Source: Thermothelomyces thermophilus ATCC 42464 (Eukaryota > Ascomycota > Sordariomycetes > Sordariales > Chaetomiaceae). From it: DNA of 64,000 nucleotides. Numbering within the stretch: position 1 is the stretch's first letter; each line of letters begins with the position of its first letter. Below the pieces are notes generated by a model that did no database searches, was not told the origin of the DNA, and saw only the letters and a list, made by a program, of their open reading frames with translations. A program made the translations under genes and the position numbers. Of the stretch, positions 21,696 to 33,999 are shown piece after piece. The DNA is taken from NCBI RefSeq assembly GCF_000226095.1, contig NC_016472.1:5952001-6016000 (forward strand), read 5' to 3'.

Positions 21696-24242
21696 ATGCC
21701 GGACTTCAAGCTCTCGGCCCAGCTGAAGGGCCACGATGCAGATGTGGGTTTCGCGCGTTTACATGACCGCGGTGCATAAGCTAAGCTCCCTATGATTAGG
21801 TCCGCGCAGTTTGCTTCCCTGCAGCAAATACGGTTCTCTCGTGCTCCCGCGATCAAACAGTCCGTCTCTGGCGCAAGACTGCCGATAAACCTCCTGCATT
21901 CGAAGCCACCATTACGAGCCAGGGTCACGGCTACATAAACTCCCTCGCCTTTCTCCGTGCCTCTTCTGCCTGGCCCGAGGGCCTCATTCTTTCCGCCGGG
22001 CAGGATGCCATCATTGAAGCGAAGCGACCAACCTTGACCACAACTGACAATGCCGACCGTCTTCTTATCGGGCACGGCCACAATGTCTGCGCGCTCGACA
22101 CATCATCCCGTGGAGCATACGTTGTATCCGGAAGCTGGGACGGGAAAGCGCTAGTTTGGGATACGGAGAAGTGGCAGATCTCTGCCCAACTTGTTCACGC
22201 GGGGGAGGTCAAGAGCGTCTGGGCCGTCTTGGCCTACGACGAACACACGGTCATCACCGGCAGCGCCGACACTTATATTCGTATTTTCGACCTTCGCCAG
22301 GTTAATGGAAACGGTGAGGTTGAGCCTCGCCGCACTCTGAGCACCAATTCTGTTGTTCGCGCGCTGTGCAGGCTTCCTGGAGGTATCAAGGGGCACCCGA
22401 GCGGGGCCGATTTTGCAAGTGCCGGCAATGATGGCATAATTCAGCTATGGAAAATGAATGGGACACAAGTGGGCGCCCTTCACGGTCACGATAGCTTCAT
22501 ATACTCTCTCGCCTGCCTGCCGACGAGCGAGATTGTCAGCGCCGGGGAGGACCGAACGCTTCGGGTCTGGAGGGGTTCGGAGTGTATTCAGACAATAACA
22601 CACCCCGCCATTTCCGTCTGGTCCGTCGCCGTGTGCCCCGAAAACGGAGACATTGTTACGGGGGCCAGCGACAATGTGGTTCGCGTTTTCACCCGCAACG
22701 CTGATCGCACAGCACCGCCCGAGATGCTGTCCCACTTTGAAGAACTGGTTCGGTCGTTTGCTATCCCGCAACAGCAGCTCGGTCCTTCGATCAACAAAGA
22801 GCGGCTGAACCCAAAATCATGGCTTCTTAACCACCCAGGAAAGAAGGACGGCCAAGTTACAACGGTACTCGAAGACGATGGCAGCATCGGGGCCTATCAG
22901 TGGTCATTAGGTGAGACTTAACTCAGTAACACTGTCTATATTCAGGGCTGTGGCCTTCTAACTATCATCGACAGGTGAGCAGAGATGGGTCCATGTCGGG
23001 ACCGTGGTGGACTCTACCGGCAGCAGTGGGCGGAAGGTTCAGTACAATGGCCGAGAATACGACTACGTCTTCGATGTAGACATTGAAGAGGGCAAGCCAC
23101 CCCTCAAGCTGCCGTACAACCTGTCAGAAAACCCATATGAAGCGGCAACCAAATTTCTGGGGGATAACCAGCTCCCCATATCATACATCGATGAAGTCGC
23201 AAAGTTCATCATAACCAACACCAAGGGCGCGACCATTGGCCAAACCGCGGAAGCTCCGCCGGCCGACTCATTCGGAACCAGCTCACAGTCTCAGCCTGGC
23301 CAGACGACACAACCTAAGAAGTATTTACCATATAGAGAATACCTCGCTCTCACGCAGGCCAAGTGGGAACCGGTTACGAAGAAGCTCAAAAGCCTTAACG
23401 AGAAGCATCTGTTGGCTGGGAACAAACTCATTGCAATGAATCCCGACGGGGTCAACCGTCTTGAGGCGGTGCTCAAAACGACAATGGGCTCGCCGATCCA
23501 AAAGACCAGCCCGCCAGCGCTCCTCGAAGCCCAGCGGAGCGTCTATAATCTCATCACGCAGTGGCCATACGGCGACCGCCTCCCCGCCCTTGACGTTCTC
23601 CGCTGCTTCGTGGCGTGGCCGGGTTCGGCATCGCTTGGCGACAACAAGTACGGCAATGTAGTCAGCATCGCCCTTAGGGGCGCCCTCGACATTCAAGATC
23701 CTATCCCATCTACCGACACCCCGCTGACCGAGCTGATCGCAAGCTTTGACGCTTCCAAGCTGAATATCAACAACGTCATGATGGCACTGCGCACGGTAAC
23801 CAACCTCTTTGCCACGGCAGAAGGTCGCAAGCTTGCCGCCGCCGAAGCGACTGCCATCATCAGCCTGATCGCGCGTATTGCGGGAGTAGAAGGTGATCAA
23901 GGCGGGCCCATCGGGGCGGACAATCTCAACTTGCAGATTGCAGTCACGTCGGCATCGTTCAACTTCACCTGCCTGGCACTAAACGAGAAGGGCTCGGTCG
24001 ACCTTGAGTTGCTGATGCTACTCTACCAGGTCGCCGAGGCGGTCATTCGTCGACAGAACGACCCGGAAGTGCTCTTCCGCGCGCTCATGACACTGGGTAT
24101 GCTGCTGGCCATGGGCGGCGACGCGCTCGACCTGGCCAAGACGCTGGAGGTTGGGGAGCCGATAGGCGAAGCGGCGAAGAAGTCCGGTGAGGCGAGGATC
24201 AAGGCGCTTGCGCAGGAGTGCTTGGGGTATCTGAAGCAATGA
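21696..24242 (+). CDS. doa1: Doa1/Ufd3/Lub1 (PLAA) ubiquitin-binding Cdc48 cofactor
   Basis: Three exons: 21696-21743, 21800-22910 and 22975-24242, giving 808 aa. The first exon is only 16 codons (MPDFKLSAQLKGHDAD). An N-terminal seven-bladed WD40 propeller (about 5-300) includes VSGSWDGKALVWD and ASAGNDGIIQLWKMNG. A PFU ubiquitin-binding domain follows (about 387-475; YNGREYDYVFDVDIEEGKPP). The C-terminal PUL domain (about 525-808, beginning near YREYLALTQAKWEPV) is an Armadillo-like fold that binds the tail of Cdc48/p97. Domain order WD40-PFU-PUL is diagnostic. The protein controls free ubiquitin levels, ribophagy and Cdc48-dependent degradation. Intron 1 splits between Asp16 and Val17, a codon boundary. 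Confidence 0.93.
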
Positions 24243-25307
24243 GGGTTCCTGCCTATGAACGGAGAACAGGGTAGGGACACAGGGTATTGGTTTGTGATGG
24301 ATATACGGCAACAGGTCAACCTTTGGCTGGCTGCAGCCTCGACTGCCGTCACGCTTGTCCAAATACTCGGAATGGACACGATTCGTGAGCCTTGGCGAGT
24401 CCCGAGTTGGTGTGTATATCTTGCTTCCGAAAGTGCGCGTTGAGCGATCTCGCACCCGACGTCGTTGTAGGTGGCCATCGAGTTGCGGGTGCCTGACGCA
24501 ACATTACCTACACTATGAAGCATAGATAGCTGAGTAAAAGCGCGTGAGACGGTATCCCCTTCTCAAACTCGCCATTCATCATGAGTGATAAAGGGTTCTC
24601 CCCACCAAGGGCGACCTCAACATCAGTTTCTGCTGCTTAAGCAGGGCAAAGCACGCGCGACCCTAGCCAGCGAACCATCATTACATTGTTAGAATCAATA
24701 AATATCGATAGGCGTTCACTGGAGCTTGAAAGGAAGGTGATAGCCCGGAAAAATCGTTCGATCTGTCAGCGCCCCCTAAGTGCTTCATTTGCCGCTTGCA
24801 ACGGTGATTGACCTCCATCTCCGCGTCGACACATTAACCGCTTTCTCCTGATGAGTCTCTAACACGGACGGCCAGCCATAATTCTTTCCCTAGACGTTTT
24901 TTTATAATTAGTAATAATATCTTAAGGTGAGCATGAGAGATGTAAGGCGGACGCCAAGGACATGGGAACTGAGTTGCCTCATTCGAACAGCAACCTTGTA
25001 TTTCGCGACAAAAACTTGTAAAACAAAGCAAATATTGTCATGAACCGAGGCCAAAAGAGGAAGAATTGAGACTTGACCTCCTGGTCGGATATATGCCCAA
25101 AGGAACCACACAAACCCCACCCATCCAAACGCCGTTTCCCCCCAAGAGTGATAGAAGAAGAAAAACATGTCCGGATTACAGTGCGCCGGCCTGGCCCAGC
25201 CACAAAACAGCCCGACCAAGGACCGAAACTACGCCGTTCTAACCTCCCATTCTCCACCATCCCTGGCTGCTGCGGAGACTTCCTCACGCGCGCATCGCAT
25301 CAGTCGA
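24243..25307. other. convergent intergenic region
   Basis: 1.07 kb between the stops of Doa1 (+) and the copper protein (-). Contains both 3' flanks. ORFs seen here lack coding character. No repeat noted. Confidence 0.4.
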
Positions 25308-26255
25308 TCATAGCAGCGCCAGCAGCCCGCCGAGCAGGACGGGCGCGTACGCCCAGCGCGCCAAGCTCCCGAGACTGCGCGACGCCGCGTTACCGGCCGC
25401 GAGGGTGGTCGTCTGGCCGGACTCGCGCAGCGTCAGGGTGTAGATGTCGGCGACGCCGATGTCGGTGCTGTTGAAGCAGTTGGTCTCGTTGACGAGGGGG
25501 ATGCGCGGGTCCCCGGGCTCGGCGAAGGTGATGTCGACGCACTGTTTGCGGCCGGCAGGCAAGTAGTGTCAGCACTCCTTGTTCGGATCGGATCAGATCA
25601 GAGGGAAAAGGGAAAAAAAGAAAGAAAAGAAAGGAAGAACGAGAAAAAGAAAGGTGAGTGGGGCAGGGTTCTTTCCCCGGTGGGGTGAGTGCGACGACGT
25701 ACGGAATACAGCGCGGCACCATGCACCGCCGTCTCGATCAACTGAATGGTGGCGTTGTCGCCGGGCTTGACGGTGATATTCTGGGGCATGGGGACTTGCG
25801 GGAGGCAGACGGTACCCGGGTAGGGGTTCTTGGAGGGGCCGAGGATCTGGAAGGGTGGGAGCATCGGGTGGCTCATGTTGGGCGGACCGGCGAGCTCGGG
25901 CGCCAACTCGGGGCCCATGTTGCCGAGCCCCAAGTTGACGTAGATGAAAGCCGTCGCGTGGCCCGAGAACCAGCCCGGCTGGAAGGCGATGGCGCCGCCG
26001 GTCGTGGGCCAGTAGGTGCGGTTTGTGGTCGTGGGCATGCCGCCGCCTTGTGATGACTTGTCAGAAAAAAAAAGCCACGAGAGAGCAGAGGGTTTGTTTG
26101 TCTAAGAGGCACTCACATGGATACATCCATTGCATGCCGTAGGGGAACGTCTCGTTTGTGATCAGGTTGTCGCCCCTCCACCCAGGGTATGTGATGACTG
26201 TGTGGGCGGACGCGAGCGCCGCACTGGCGACGGCGAGAAGCGTTGATGAAAACAT
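25308..26255 (-). CDS. X325/Bim1-like GPI-anchored copper protein
   Basis: Three exons: 26117-26255, 25703-26046 and 25308-25541, giving 238 aa. The signal peptide (1-17) is cut before His18, so the mature protein begins HTVITYPG, the N-terminal His needed for a copper histidine brace. The PGWRGDNL and PYGMQWMYPCGGMP blocks, GWFSGHA, and CHG/GAALYSC-type region match the X325 family (LPMO-like, e.g. Cryptococcus Bim1), which binds copper at the cell surface without polysaccharide cleavage. The C-terminus ends in a hydrophobic segment after a short Ser/Ala-rich stretch, a typical GPI signal. The 161-nt second intron is unusually long and A/G-rich. Likely roles are copper acquisition or cell-wall maintenance, inferred from the family. 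Confidence 0.88.
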
Positions 26256-28345
26256 GGTGAGGGGTTTGTGTGTGTGTGATCGAGCAACTGTGGTGGGCGA
26301 AGAGGGAGAGAGATCCCCAAGATCCCTCGGATCGCGCCCAAACGGCTCCTTCCTCTCTGCTAATATCTTCCCTCTTGTATTTGTTCCTCAGATATGGCCG
26401 AGACGTAATCCCCCCGGTCAACGCGCCTCGCCGGTCTCTGATCTCCGTGGGTGCCGCGTGTGACTCGCAAGTGACGGGATTCGCTTGGGCGCAACCAGAG
26501 TCTTCTTAGACAACAAGACTCGAAGATATTCCGGACTTGATGTCAAAGGAACTTCTCTCGGCATACGGCGAATTCGAAAAAGAGGAATACGGAGGGAGAG
26601 GGAGAAACCGTCGCTGGGCTGCGGAGGATGATATCTAGTGACCGCAGCATGCGCTGCAATCGATTCATTTCAATCAATTCCCCTCCCTCCAGCCGCCCGG
26701 GAATAGTGACTTCGAATCATTGTTGCAGACGCCCCCCTCCGCACAGCTCCGGCAAGGGGCCATGGGTCCAGCGTTCCTTTGGGCCTGCAGACAAGAAACA
26801 CCCACCCACACACCAATTTCGACGAGTCTTTTGGCAGCAGCATGCTTGCCATCAACTCGACCACTCACAGGAAGCAAACGGCCTGCAGAAGTGAGAGCTA
26901 TGCATGCCGGTGCTCCCGCCCCCTGTCACCCGATGCTCCCCCCTGGCCAATGGGCGGCCGCCTTTGCCCGCTTGGCTGTGAGTGAGCCGCTGTGCTGAGC
27001 GCGATTGCAGGTCAATCACCTCGCCAAAAGGCTTCTCCGCCACCAGCAGAGAGCAAACCACTTGAACCACCTAACCCGCTCAACTTGTAGCGAGCGCCGG
27101 CTTTGTGCGTACCTGGTATTCTGTGTAGAGTGTAAGTTTCATGTTCTGGAAGTCATTTTTTCTAGATGCTAATGTGCAGGATAGCGCTGATGCCTGCCTA
27201 AGTTGACAGTCCCAATCATGTCGAGGTAGAAATGGTGAACTCGCTGTTTGAGATCGCAGGGACAGCGCAAGACAACAGGATGCCAAGGTTCCGGCGGTTG
27301 CACGGCTGAAGGTCGGCACCAGTCACATCTGGTCCTGAAGCCGCTCTCCACCCCGGTAAGGTCCCGCCCAACCTTGTTGCACCGTTAAGCGCCGAGACAC
27401 CCAACCTGGAAAGGAATGATGTGCCGCAACCCCTCGGGCGATTGCGAGCGGTCCTGCTTCAAGCTCAGTCTTCCGCCCATACACAGTCTCTGCGTACCTT
27501 GCTGGACGAACAATCCAGACCACTCTCCTCGCCCTGCGCTAACTTTGATCCCAAGTCCCATCCAGAAGTATCTCCGTACTTTCAAAGTACGCGATTCAGA
27601 ATGTATGCATCGCAGAGGAAAGTGTCTGGAGCCGTCCTATATATATGTAATTATTGTGAGGGCCGTACATACATGCACGATAGCCTCAGCGTTTTCAGGT
27701 GCTGAGTCGCATCGCGGCGCAGCAAGTGGTTGAGGTTCAGGTGCAGGCTTCATGCAACGCGCACGCAGGGCACCCGCCACACGAATCGGCATTCGTTTTT
27801 AGCAAAACTATTTCTCCATGATACCTTATTTTGCGATGCCAGTACTGTGCAGAGTCATGGGTCCTGAATGAGATTGTAGGCGCAGACGATCATTCGTTGC
27901 CGTGCTGGTCGACTCGGAGAAGGTAGCGAAGGAGAAGTGGAAAGCAGCCGCGAAGCTAAGGAACAGCGGGGACGCGGACCCACCCTCCCCACAAGGTCCC
28001 TTGTAATCCGTAGTTGGCGAGTGGGTGGAGACTTGGGACCTGAATCCGTGCTTGGCCGCCAAAACAAGCAGGCGGTGACTCCAGTTCTGCCTATCAGTAT
28101 CCTTATCAGCTTGCTGCCCCGCCAAATTTCAACCAGAGGAACTGATGTTTGGTGAAGACAAACAAGCCTAGCTCTGCCTCAAACCCAAGACATTGTTGAG
28201 GAGCAGAAACAGCAAACGATGGCATTGAATTGATTGGCCTATGCAGAACAGACTCAGGAATTGCCAATTGATATTAATCTTTCACCGAAGAGCACTTCTT
28301 TTGCCATTCACTTCATTCGCCCAACCATCCGTTGCATCCGCCGTC
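26256..28345. promoter_or_regulatory. divergent promoter region, 2.1 kb
   Basis: Long intergenic stretch between the X325 gene (-) and the SRR1 gene (+). Many short ORFs occur but none shows family character or consistent codon use. A TATA-like tatatatatgt near 27640 lies too far upstream to assign. An in-frame ATG at 28241 extends the SRR1 frame, but 28346 is preferred. Confidence 0.4.
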
Positions 28346-29139
28346 ATGGAGACGGAGTGGAATCAGGTCAAGCGCAGACGCGGCCGTTTGCGCAACATAC
28401 CTGCTTCAATACATGGAGCGGCAGACTCATTACCCGACGGCATTCGGCCTAACCCCAACCCCGAGCTCTCCGTTGATGATCTCTGGAAGTACCACGAAGC
28501 AGCGGCCAAGGACTGGCAATTAATCGAGTGGTGGGCACAACTACGACAAGTTCTCGAGCTGGCCTCGGACAAGCCACACCGCCCTGTCATCACGAAGGCC
28601 GTTTGCTTAGGACCCGGTCCGTACGAACCAAGTAACGGGAGCGTCAAAGCAAGGAAGACTGCCCACATGCAGACAGCCGCCTTCTGTTACATTGTTGACC
28701 ATCTAAGTCAGGGCTCCTTTTGGTCTTCTCAATGAGTCGAGTCGTTGCTGACCAGAATGTAGAAACTATGAGTGGCCAAGAAATCAAGTGCGTAATTCAA
28801 GAGCCTCGGTTCACTCAAACAGACAAGGACTTTTGCGCAAAACTGGGTATCGATGCTGTCGAGAGCCCTGCCGGATTCTCCTTAGTGGATGGGAACACGC
28901 TGTTGTTTGGTATCCATATGGAGCTCGACATCTATAACCAAGCCTTGGCAACACTCCCAGCAATCTACGTCGGAGCTAGCTTGGAAGAATGGGAAAAGGT
29001 CGTCCACCAAGGCTCAACGACGGATAACCCGCTCGCTGCGTATACTACGATGGACGAAACCTATGATAAATATCCATTTCCTGACCTTGATTACATGTTT
29101 TCAAGCACTGTCATGTATTGGAAAAAGGACGAAAGTTGA
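28346..29139 (+). CDS. SRR1-domain protein
   Basis: Two exons, 28346-28706 and 28763-29139, giving 245 aa. The intron (56 nt) has donor GTCAGG, a TGCTGAC branch site at 28745-28751 and acceptor TAG 11 nt later, and joins the frames as VDHL-KTMSGQ. Residues about 80-200 show the SRR1 fold: LGPGPYEPSNGSVK-type nucleotide-like loop, then IQEPRF, FCAKLGIDAVESPAGF and a final strand-helix ending near GIHMELDIYNQAL. SRR1 proteins are linked to heme regulation in yeast and light signalling in plants; the fungal role is unclear. The start follows the basic METEWNQVKRRRGR leader. Confidence 0.78.
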
Positions 29140-30706
29140 ACAAGGCCATCCCGCACCTCCTGGTGGCTTCACACTGTTGCTCTTGCCTGGTGACCCTCTC
29201 GTGCTTGATATGCTAAGATACCTTATTCAATGACGCAACTGTAAAGCCCGGTGGTTCGAGGATACATATCCCCGAGCAATACCGGGGCAGGATCGAAAAA
29301 AAGGTCGCAAGGATTGCCTAATAATTTTAAAGCGAACCGATGCGCTTGGATTTTACGCAATTGTTGTTCTATTAGGACCGAGCAGCCAGGAACCAGACCA
29401 CGAGTCTCACGCAAGCGCCATGATCGAATAATTATCTATTCCTATTCACGGTACCGTGCCAATCTGGTGGCCCCTTCCAGCTCACACTTCACGCGAATGA
29501 TCCTCCTTCCTGAACCCAACCTTCCATCGCCGGTGTGTCACGTCTGGCGGCCAATCAATCGATCCTACGACCCATGGTCGGCATAATTAGTTCTCCTTGT
29601 CTCTTTTGTCGTCTTTTGGTCGCTCCCTCGGCGGTCTTCTCGCCTCCTGTCCTTGCTCTTGCGCTCTTCTCGCTTCTTCTTCTTCTTCTTCTCTTCCTCA
29701 TCCTCGCTCCCGACTTCATATCTGGTGCTGAATTCGGTATTGTACTCTACCATCTCCGTTGGTCTTGATGGGTATTTAGTTCGATGGATGCGGGAGGGTT
29801 GCGGAGAGGTGAGTTTGAGAAATTGTTTGAGAGTTTAATTAGAGAACCGATTCTCCTTCCGCGGATTGGCTCTGGTGGTTGAGTTACCAATGCATAGGGC
29901 CTCAAGGCAGACCAGATTCTTATAGGCGATCTGCCTCCTACGGTCGCGCTCTGCTTCGTTTACCTCCCATCTGGTGCCCCAACTCCGAGATGAACCACAT
30001 GGCTCTTATGGTTAATTACTGCTGGGATGTGTGCGACTCGACCGGGCCATGTTTAGGGAAGCCGCGTGGTTGAGTTGCAATTATGTGTATCTTGTGATTC
30101 ATTGTGTATTTGGCTGAAAGTCAAAGCAAGGACTTGTACATATTCCCATACACACCATTACTCACTAAAAGTGAGATGGTGAGACCATTTCATTAATAGA
30201 TTCCTCCATATAGACCATAGATCGACGACTTATTGCTGAGTGGCGGATCGGATAGCATGTTAAATGGCCAGTTCTACGCCATCTCTGTCACCAGGCGGAG
30301 ATATACCGCTTTGTGAACTGTATAGGTGTATAAATCAACAAATCCATCCAATTAAGTTGAAAAAAAAAAGAACCTGGCGTAACTCAGGTATCATCTAGTG
30401 ATCCCAGAACCATGACACAAGTCCAAAATAATCCGAATCTAAATCGCTAACCGAACGTGTCCTCTTCCCGAATGCCGCCCTTTTTCCATGAAAGTTAGAT
30501 TGCCAAGATGAACAATGCTTGAACCATGCTCCCGGATTTGTAGGTGATCGCAGTTACCAACCATGCCCTAGGGAAAATGTGACGAAGAGGAGGAAGATGA
30601 GGATATAATTCTAACAGTCTCTCCTAAGTTCTGGTTAGCGATCAGTTCCTTTAATTACCCATCTCTTTTTACCGCTTGCTGCATGAATTTCATGGTATGT
30701 AATTAC
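29140..30706. other. gene-poor region
   Basis: 1.57 kb with no supported gene. It holds a TTC-rich microsatellite (about 29664-29695) and a 10-nt A run near 30360. Short ORFs are low-complexity shadows of the microsatellite. Confidence 0.4.
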
Positions 30707-30961
30707 TCACGTCCTGTGGATACCCAACCTGCAGTTGGGACAGCAGGAGTAAGCCACGGCGGCCAGCCCTTGGCATCTGCAGATACACATGCATGGGTAT
30801 CGCCATGGTTCATTATCCCTCCCCTTCGAGGAGGACTCTGGCTTCCCTGTCCGATCTTTATCTCTGTCTCTGTTACCTCCCCCTCTTGGGGCTGAGGTCT
30901 TGGTCTTCTCCTTGTGCTTGTCGGAATCAGACTTCTTTTTGGTCGACTTTGGCTTGGTCAT
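30707..30961 (-). CDS. small Lys/Ser-rich protein with Cys-rich tail, hypothetical
   Basis: 84 aa, ATG at 30961. The first two thirds are very hydrophilic (Lys, Ser, Arg, Asp, Gly), like an intrinsically disordered basic tail. The last third holds eight Cys including a CMCICRC cluster and SCCPNC, next to a short hydrophobic GLAAVAYS segment. Family unknown to me. A GTGAGT donor lies exactly at the last codon, and a downstream CAG acceptor at about 30680 would replace the stop with Lys-Arg-stop, so the C-terminal two residues are uncertain. No neighbour points to its role. It could be a metal-binding peptide. It is the only ORF with coding character in a 4.8-kb gap. Confidence 0.5.
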   Translation of the reverse strand: MTKPKSTKKKSDSDKHKEKTKTSAPRGGGNRDRDKDRTGKPESSSKGRDNEPWRYPCMCICRCQGLAAVAYSCCPNCRLGIHRT

Positions 30962-32779
30962 GTTGCTGTGCTGTGATGGCTTTCGGTAATATGTCCGGGA
31001 ATGGGCGGTTTTGGCTGCATTACTAATGAGGTCTGGCCCTCTGCTTGTGTGCCTGGGTGGATCGGAGGCTTACAGTTGCCTAGGAATCTGAAACACATGC
31101 CAAGGGCGAGAGAAGATTAATAGTTGTTTGGGAAGTCGTGGGGGTGCCGGGTGCTTTCGTTGCTCGTTGTCCTCTACACGGGAGCCACATGGCTACCCTC
31201 GAGTTGGGCTCGAATCACCGACCAATGAACTGTGCTACGTGCCTGCAAGTTCCCCCATGGCCATAGCATGCTGGCAAGGTTGAAACGCACCTCGTGACTG
31301 AGCCCGACCCTACTTATACAACTCGAGGGAGACGCGACTAAAGTGCCTACGTAGTGCGGGCTTTAGGCGGCAAGCTGTGTAACGGCAGATCTGGAGTTAT
31401 ATAATGTCGGAAAATGAACGGCACTTCTAAATTGGAGCCCGAACAAGGGGCGGGTACATACCCCATGTGCGCTTCGCCGAGTATTGCACCATTTGGGCGG
31501 ACGTATCCCGACGTTTTAGGTACTATCGCATCAGCGGTTGTGTAAGCTCGAAGTTTAGGTAATTACCAACCACCAGAACTGCGGCAAGCGCGTAATGGCA
31601 ACCCCCTCCCCGCCAATGACACAGGCTGGCATAGCTTCGTGCTTTTTTTTTTTTCTTTTTTGGTATCTTCACCAAACTCAACGTTGAATTAATAATGACT
31701 CCAACGCTCGAGATTGACCCTTGCCCAGCTCCTACAGATGTGTCTACCAACAAACCAGCTCAGTGGTACGTTACACCAGATCCGCTATTGATTTGCAGCA
31801 TCCGCCAAGTTTTCCAGCGAGAACGAACCCGACGTCTGGAAGATTCCTTTTCGGGTGCTGAGCGCTTGCGTTTGAGACAATTCTCGCAAGCGGCATTTTC
31901 TAGAACGTTGCCCTAAGGTAGCCGCAGTGCTTACTTCAAGGCTATGAATGAACATGGCCAGAGTGATTTCGGTTTCTCGTTCTTATTGGAGGGCTGGCCT
32001 TCCTACCTTAGTACTTAGGAACGTGCAAACTTCTTGTTCCGGTGATGGTAACGGTTGGGGCGACTCGCACGGTCAAAGGGTACAATTGAGAACTTGATGA
32101 GGCGTGTGCTTGGTTTCGTGGATAACGGTCGTCCGATTGTTTGAGCCGAATCTACCATTCCCGACAGAGTCATCTACATCATTCGTGTCGCGTCTCTTCT
32201 CAAAGCGCAACCCCATGCGTGCTGATCAACACCGCACCACAAGACCCAACCACCATCGTTCCTTATCAGTTGTCATCGGCTAGCTCTTCCTCGAGGCTCA
32301 TTTGGCTGTAATCCGTAGATTGAAAAAAGTGTGATATGGCGGCCTTTACGTAGTTCGGCGATAACAAGTTGCCTGATTGCACCTCTATCATGGGACAGAG
32401 CATTTCCGTTCTGCTTACCTGAGTTGCCCAGGCGGCTCACACCCAACGCCACCACTCCACAACACCATTTCATCCGTCGGGTACCTAGGTACTTTCACTC
32501 CCTACTTCTCAAATTCCAAACTCAGACTGCTCTTCAACATTAACATGCTTGATTCCTAACTTGGTAATGGTCTAGATTGGTCCTCAAAACCCTGTCTCTG
32601 TTAGCGAGCAGCCTCTCAACACAAAGGTCAGTATCCGTATTAACTACTGGGGTGCAACACCACGTGTGCAGCTGATTGACGGATAGTTATTCTGTATGTA
32701 CATCCGTAGTCCGTACACTACCTATTTTCCGACTTCCGATATTTCGGAACAGGGGCCGAACCTTGGAAGGAACTAACGT
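30962..32779. other. gene-poor region with possible gene relic
   Basis: 1.8 kb. A + frame starting at ATG 31695 opens with an acidic/Pro-rich stretch (MTPTLEIDPCPAPTDVST) and overlaps a second frame with protein-like composition near 31800-31870, but no intron of normal length joins them, so it is more likely a relic or 5' exon than a whole gene. A tRNA-like A/B box pair near 31180-31240 (-) is judged degenerate. Confidence 0.35.
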
Positions 32780-33211
32780 GTGTGCCCTGGTTCTCGGCCG
32801 GATAAGGTTCTCAGCCACTTAATTTTACACACAAAATCTAATACTTTGAAAATTCATAATAAAATCAAATCTATAAGCAATACCCTTCAAAATTTAATAT
32901 AGTCACTTTAATATAATAAAAATTAGGTATAGTCCTTAAATTCTAGTATTTCTTAGCTAGTTCTCTTATTCCGGTTTACGACGATATAGAAATATCGTTA
33001 TAAGCAGTTTAAATGTTATTTCTCGAAAACAACCTAAAATATTTTGAAATGTCTTCAAATGATTCGATATGTTACTATAATATTGGTCTAATTACAAGTT
33101 TTTATAAAGTTTAGTCTTGGTATGATTTAATTATGAATTTCTAAAGTTTGAAAAATTTGTATATAAAATTGGGTGGCCGAGAACCTTATCCGGCCGAGAA
33201 CCGGGGCACAG
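32780..33211. mobile_element. 432-bp non-autonomous TIR DNA transposon (MITE-like)
   Basis: Terminal inverted repeats of about 41 bp lie at 32780-32820 and 33171-33211, differing at only a few positions. Each TIR is built from two copies of GGTTCTCGGCC separated by GGATAA, so it contains an internal direct repeat. The interior (about 350 bp) is very A+T-rich with no ORF. The element is flanked on both sides by ACGT (32776-32779 and 33212-33215), a candidate 4-bp target-site duplication, though ACGT is itself palindromic. The superfamily is not assignable by eye. The G+C-rich TIRs with a decayed A+T interior suggest a short internal deletion derivative that has drifted or suffered RIP. Confidence 0.75.
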
Positions 33212-33215
33212 ACGT

Positions 33216-33999
33216 CACTTCCGTCACGGGGGCGCGTTCAATGGCGGCGAATCAATCCTTTGGCGCTTGGCTGGGTTAGGCAAGTGCGCCCTTGGCAACC
33301 CAAGGAAGGGAAACCGGCGAACTGAACCAAAACAAAAACTGACCAACACAGTTCCCTCGCGGCTCGGGTAGTGGATGAACGTGATCTTCACCCCGGTCAA
33401 GCAGCAACCCCAACACGGATGTCAAGGAGAACATGAATATTTACGGAGTAATTACATACTATGTAGTAGCGATCTACGGAGAACTGTGCCGCGCAAAAGG
33501 ACACGGTGCCCGCAGCGCCGCTGCTGAGCCGCCGTCGGATGCGATTGTTTCCTTCCTTCTTGCTAACTATGGAGCTCCCCCGTCTTACACTAGTAGTAGG
33601 ACGTGAAGAGAACCCTGCCTGGTGACCTGCGATGGTACCCGGCCCAGCATGGGTCAAAGCGGGGCACTCGCGATGCCAATTTCGCGAAATTGCAGTGACC
33701 GGGATCTCGCTCTCGTACTAAGGAAAAGCGACGGGGGCCTTGGCGGCGCGCGCATCAGCGCTGGCATCCAAGGTTGCATACAATGTTCTGGATCACTTTT
33801 GCTTTGTTGCTTTGACAGGCTCCCCCCCCCCTTCCTTCGATCTCTCCTCCTCTCGAGCAAACTTGCACCGCGCCACAGCGCCGAACCGACTGACTTCGGC
33901 CGACGAGAAACATCGTCCGTTTGACCAGCCTCGGCTACGGAACGGAGCGGGGTACCGAGAATAGGCCCCGGAGATGGAACCCCGGCTCTGACTCGAATC
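33216..33999. other. intergenic, upstream of the membrane protein gene
   Basis: 784 bp with no supported gene. The segment holds the promoter of the gene starting at 34000. C-rich and TC-rich tracts near 33826-33850 are typical of fungal leaders. Confidence 0.4.

Noticed and set aside
31180-31250. tRNA-like boxes on the minus strand (TAGCACAGT and GATTCGAGCCCAAC)
   Set aside because: The A-like and B-like boxes are too close together and no cloverleaf can be drawn; probably chance or a decayed tRNA-derived relic.
31695-31916. ORF starting MTPTLEIDPCPAPTD as a gene
   Set aside because: No normal-length intron joins it to the neighbouring plausible frame and it runs into a low-complexity tail; left as a possible relic.
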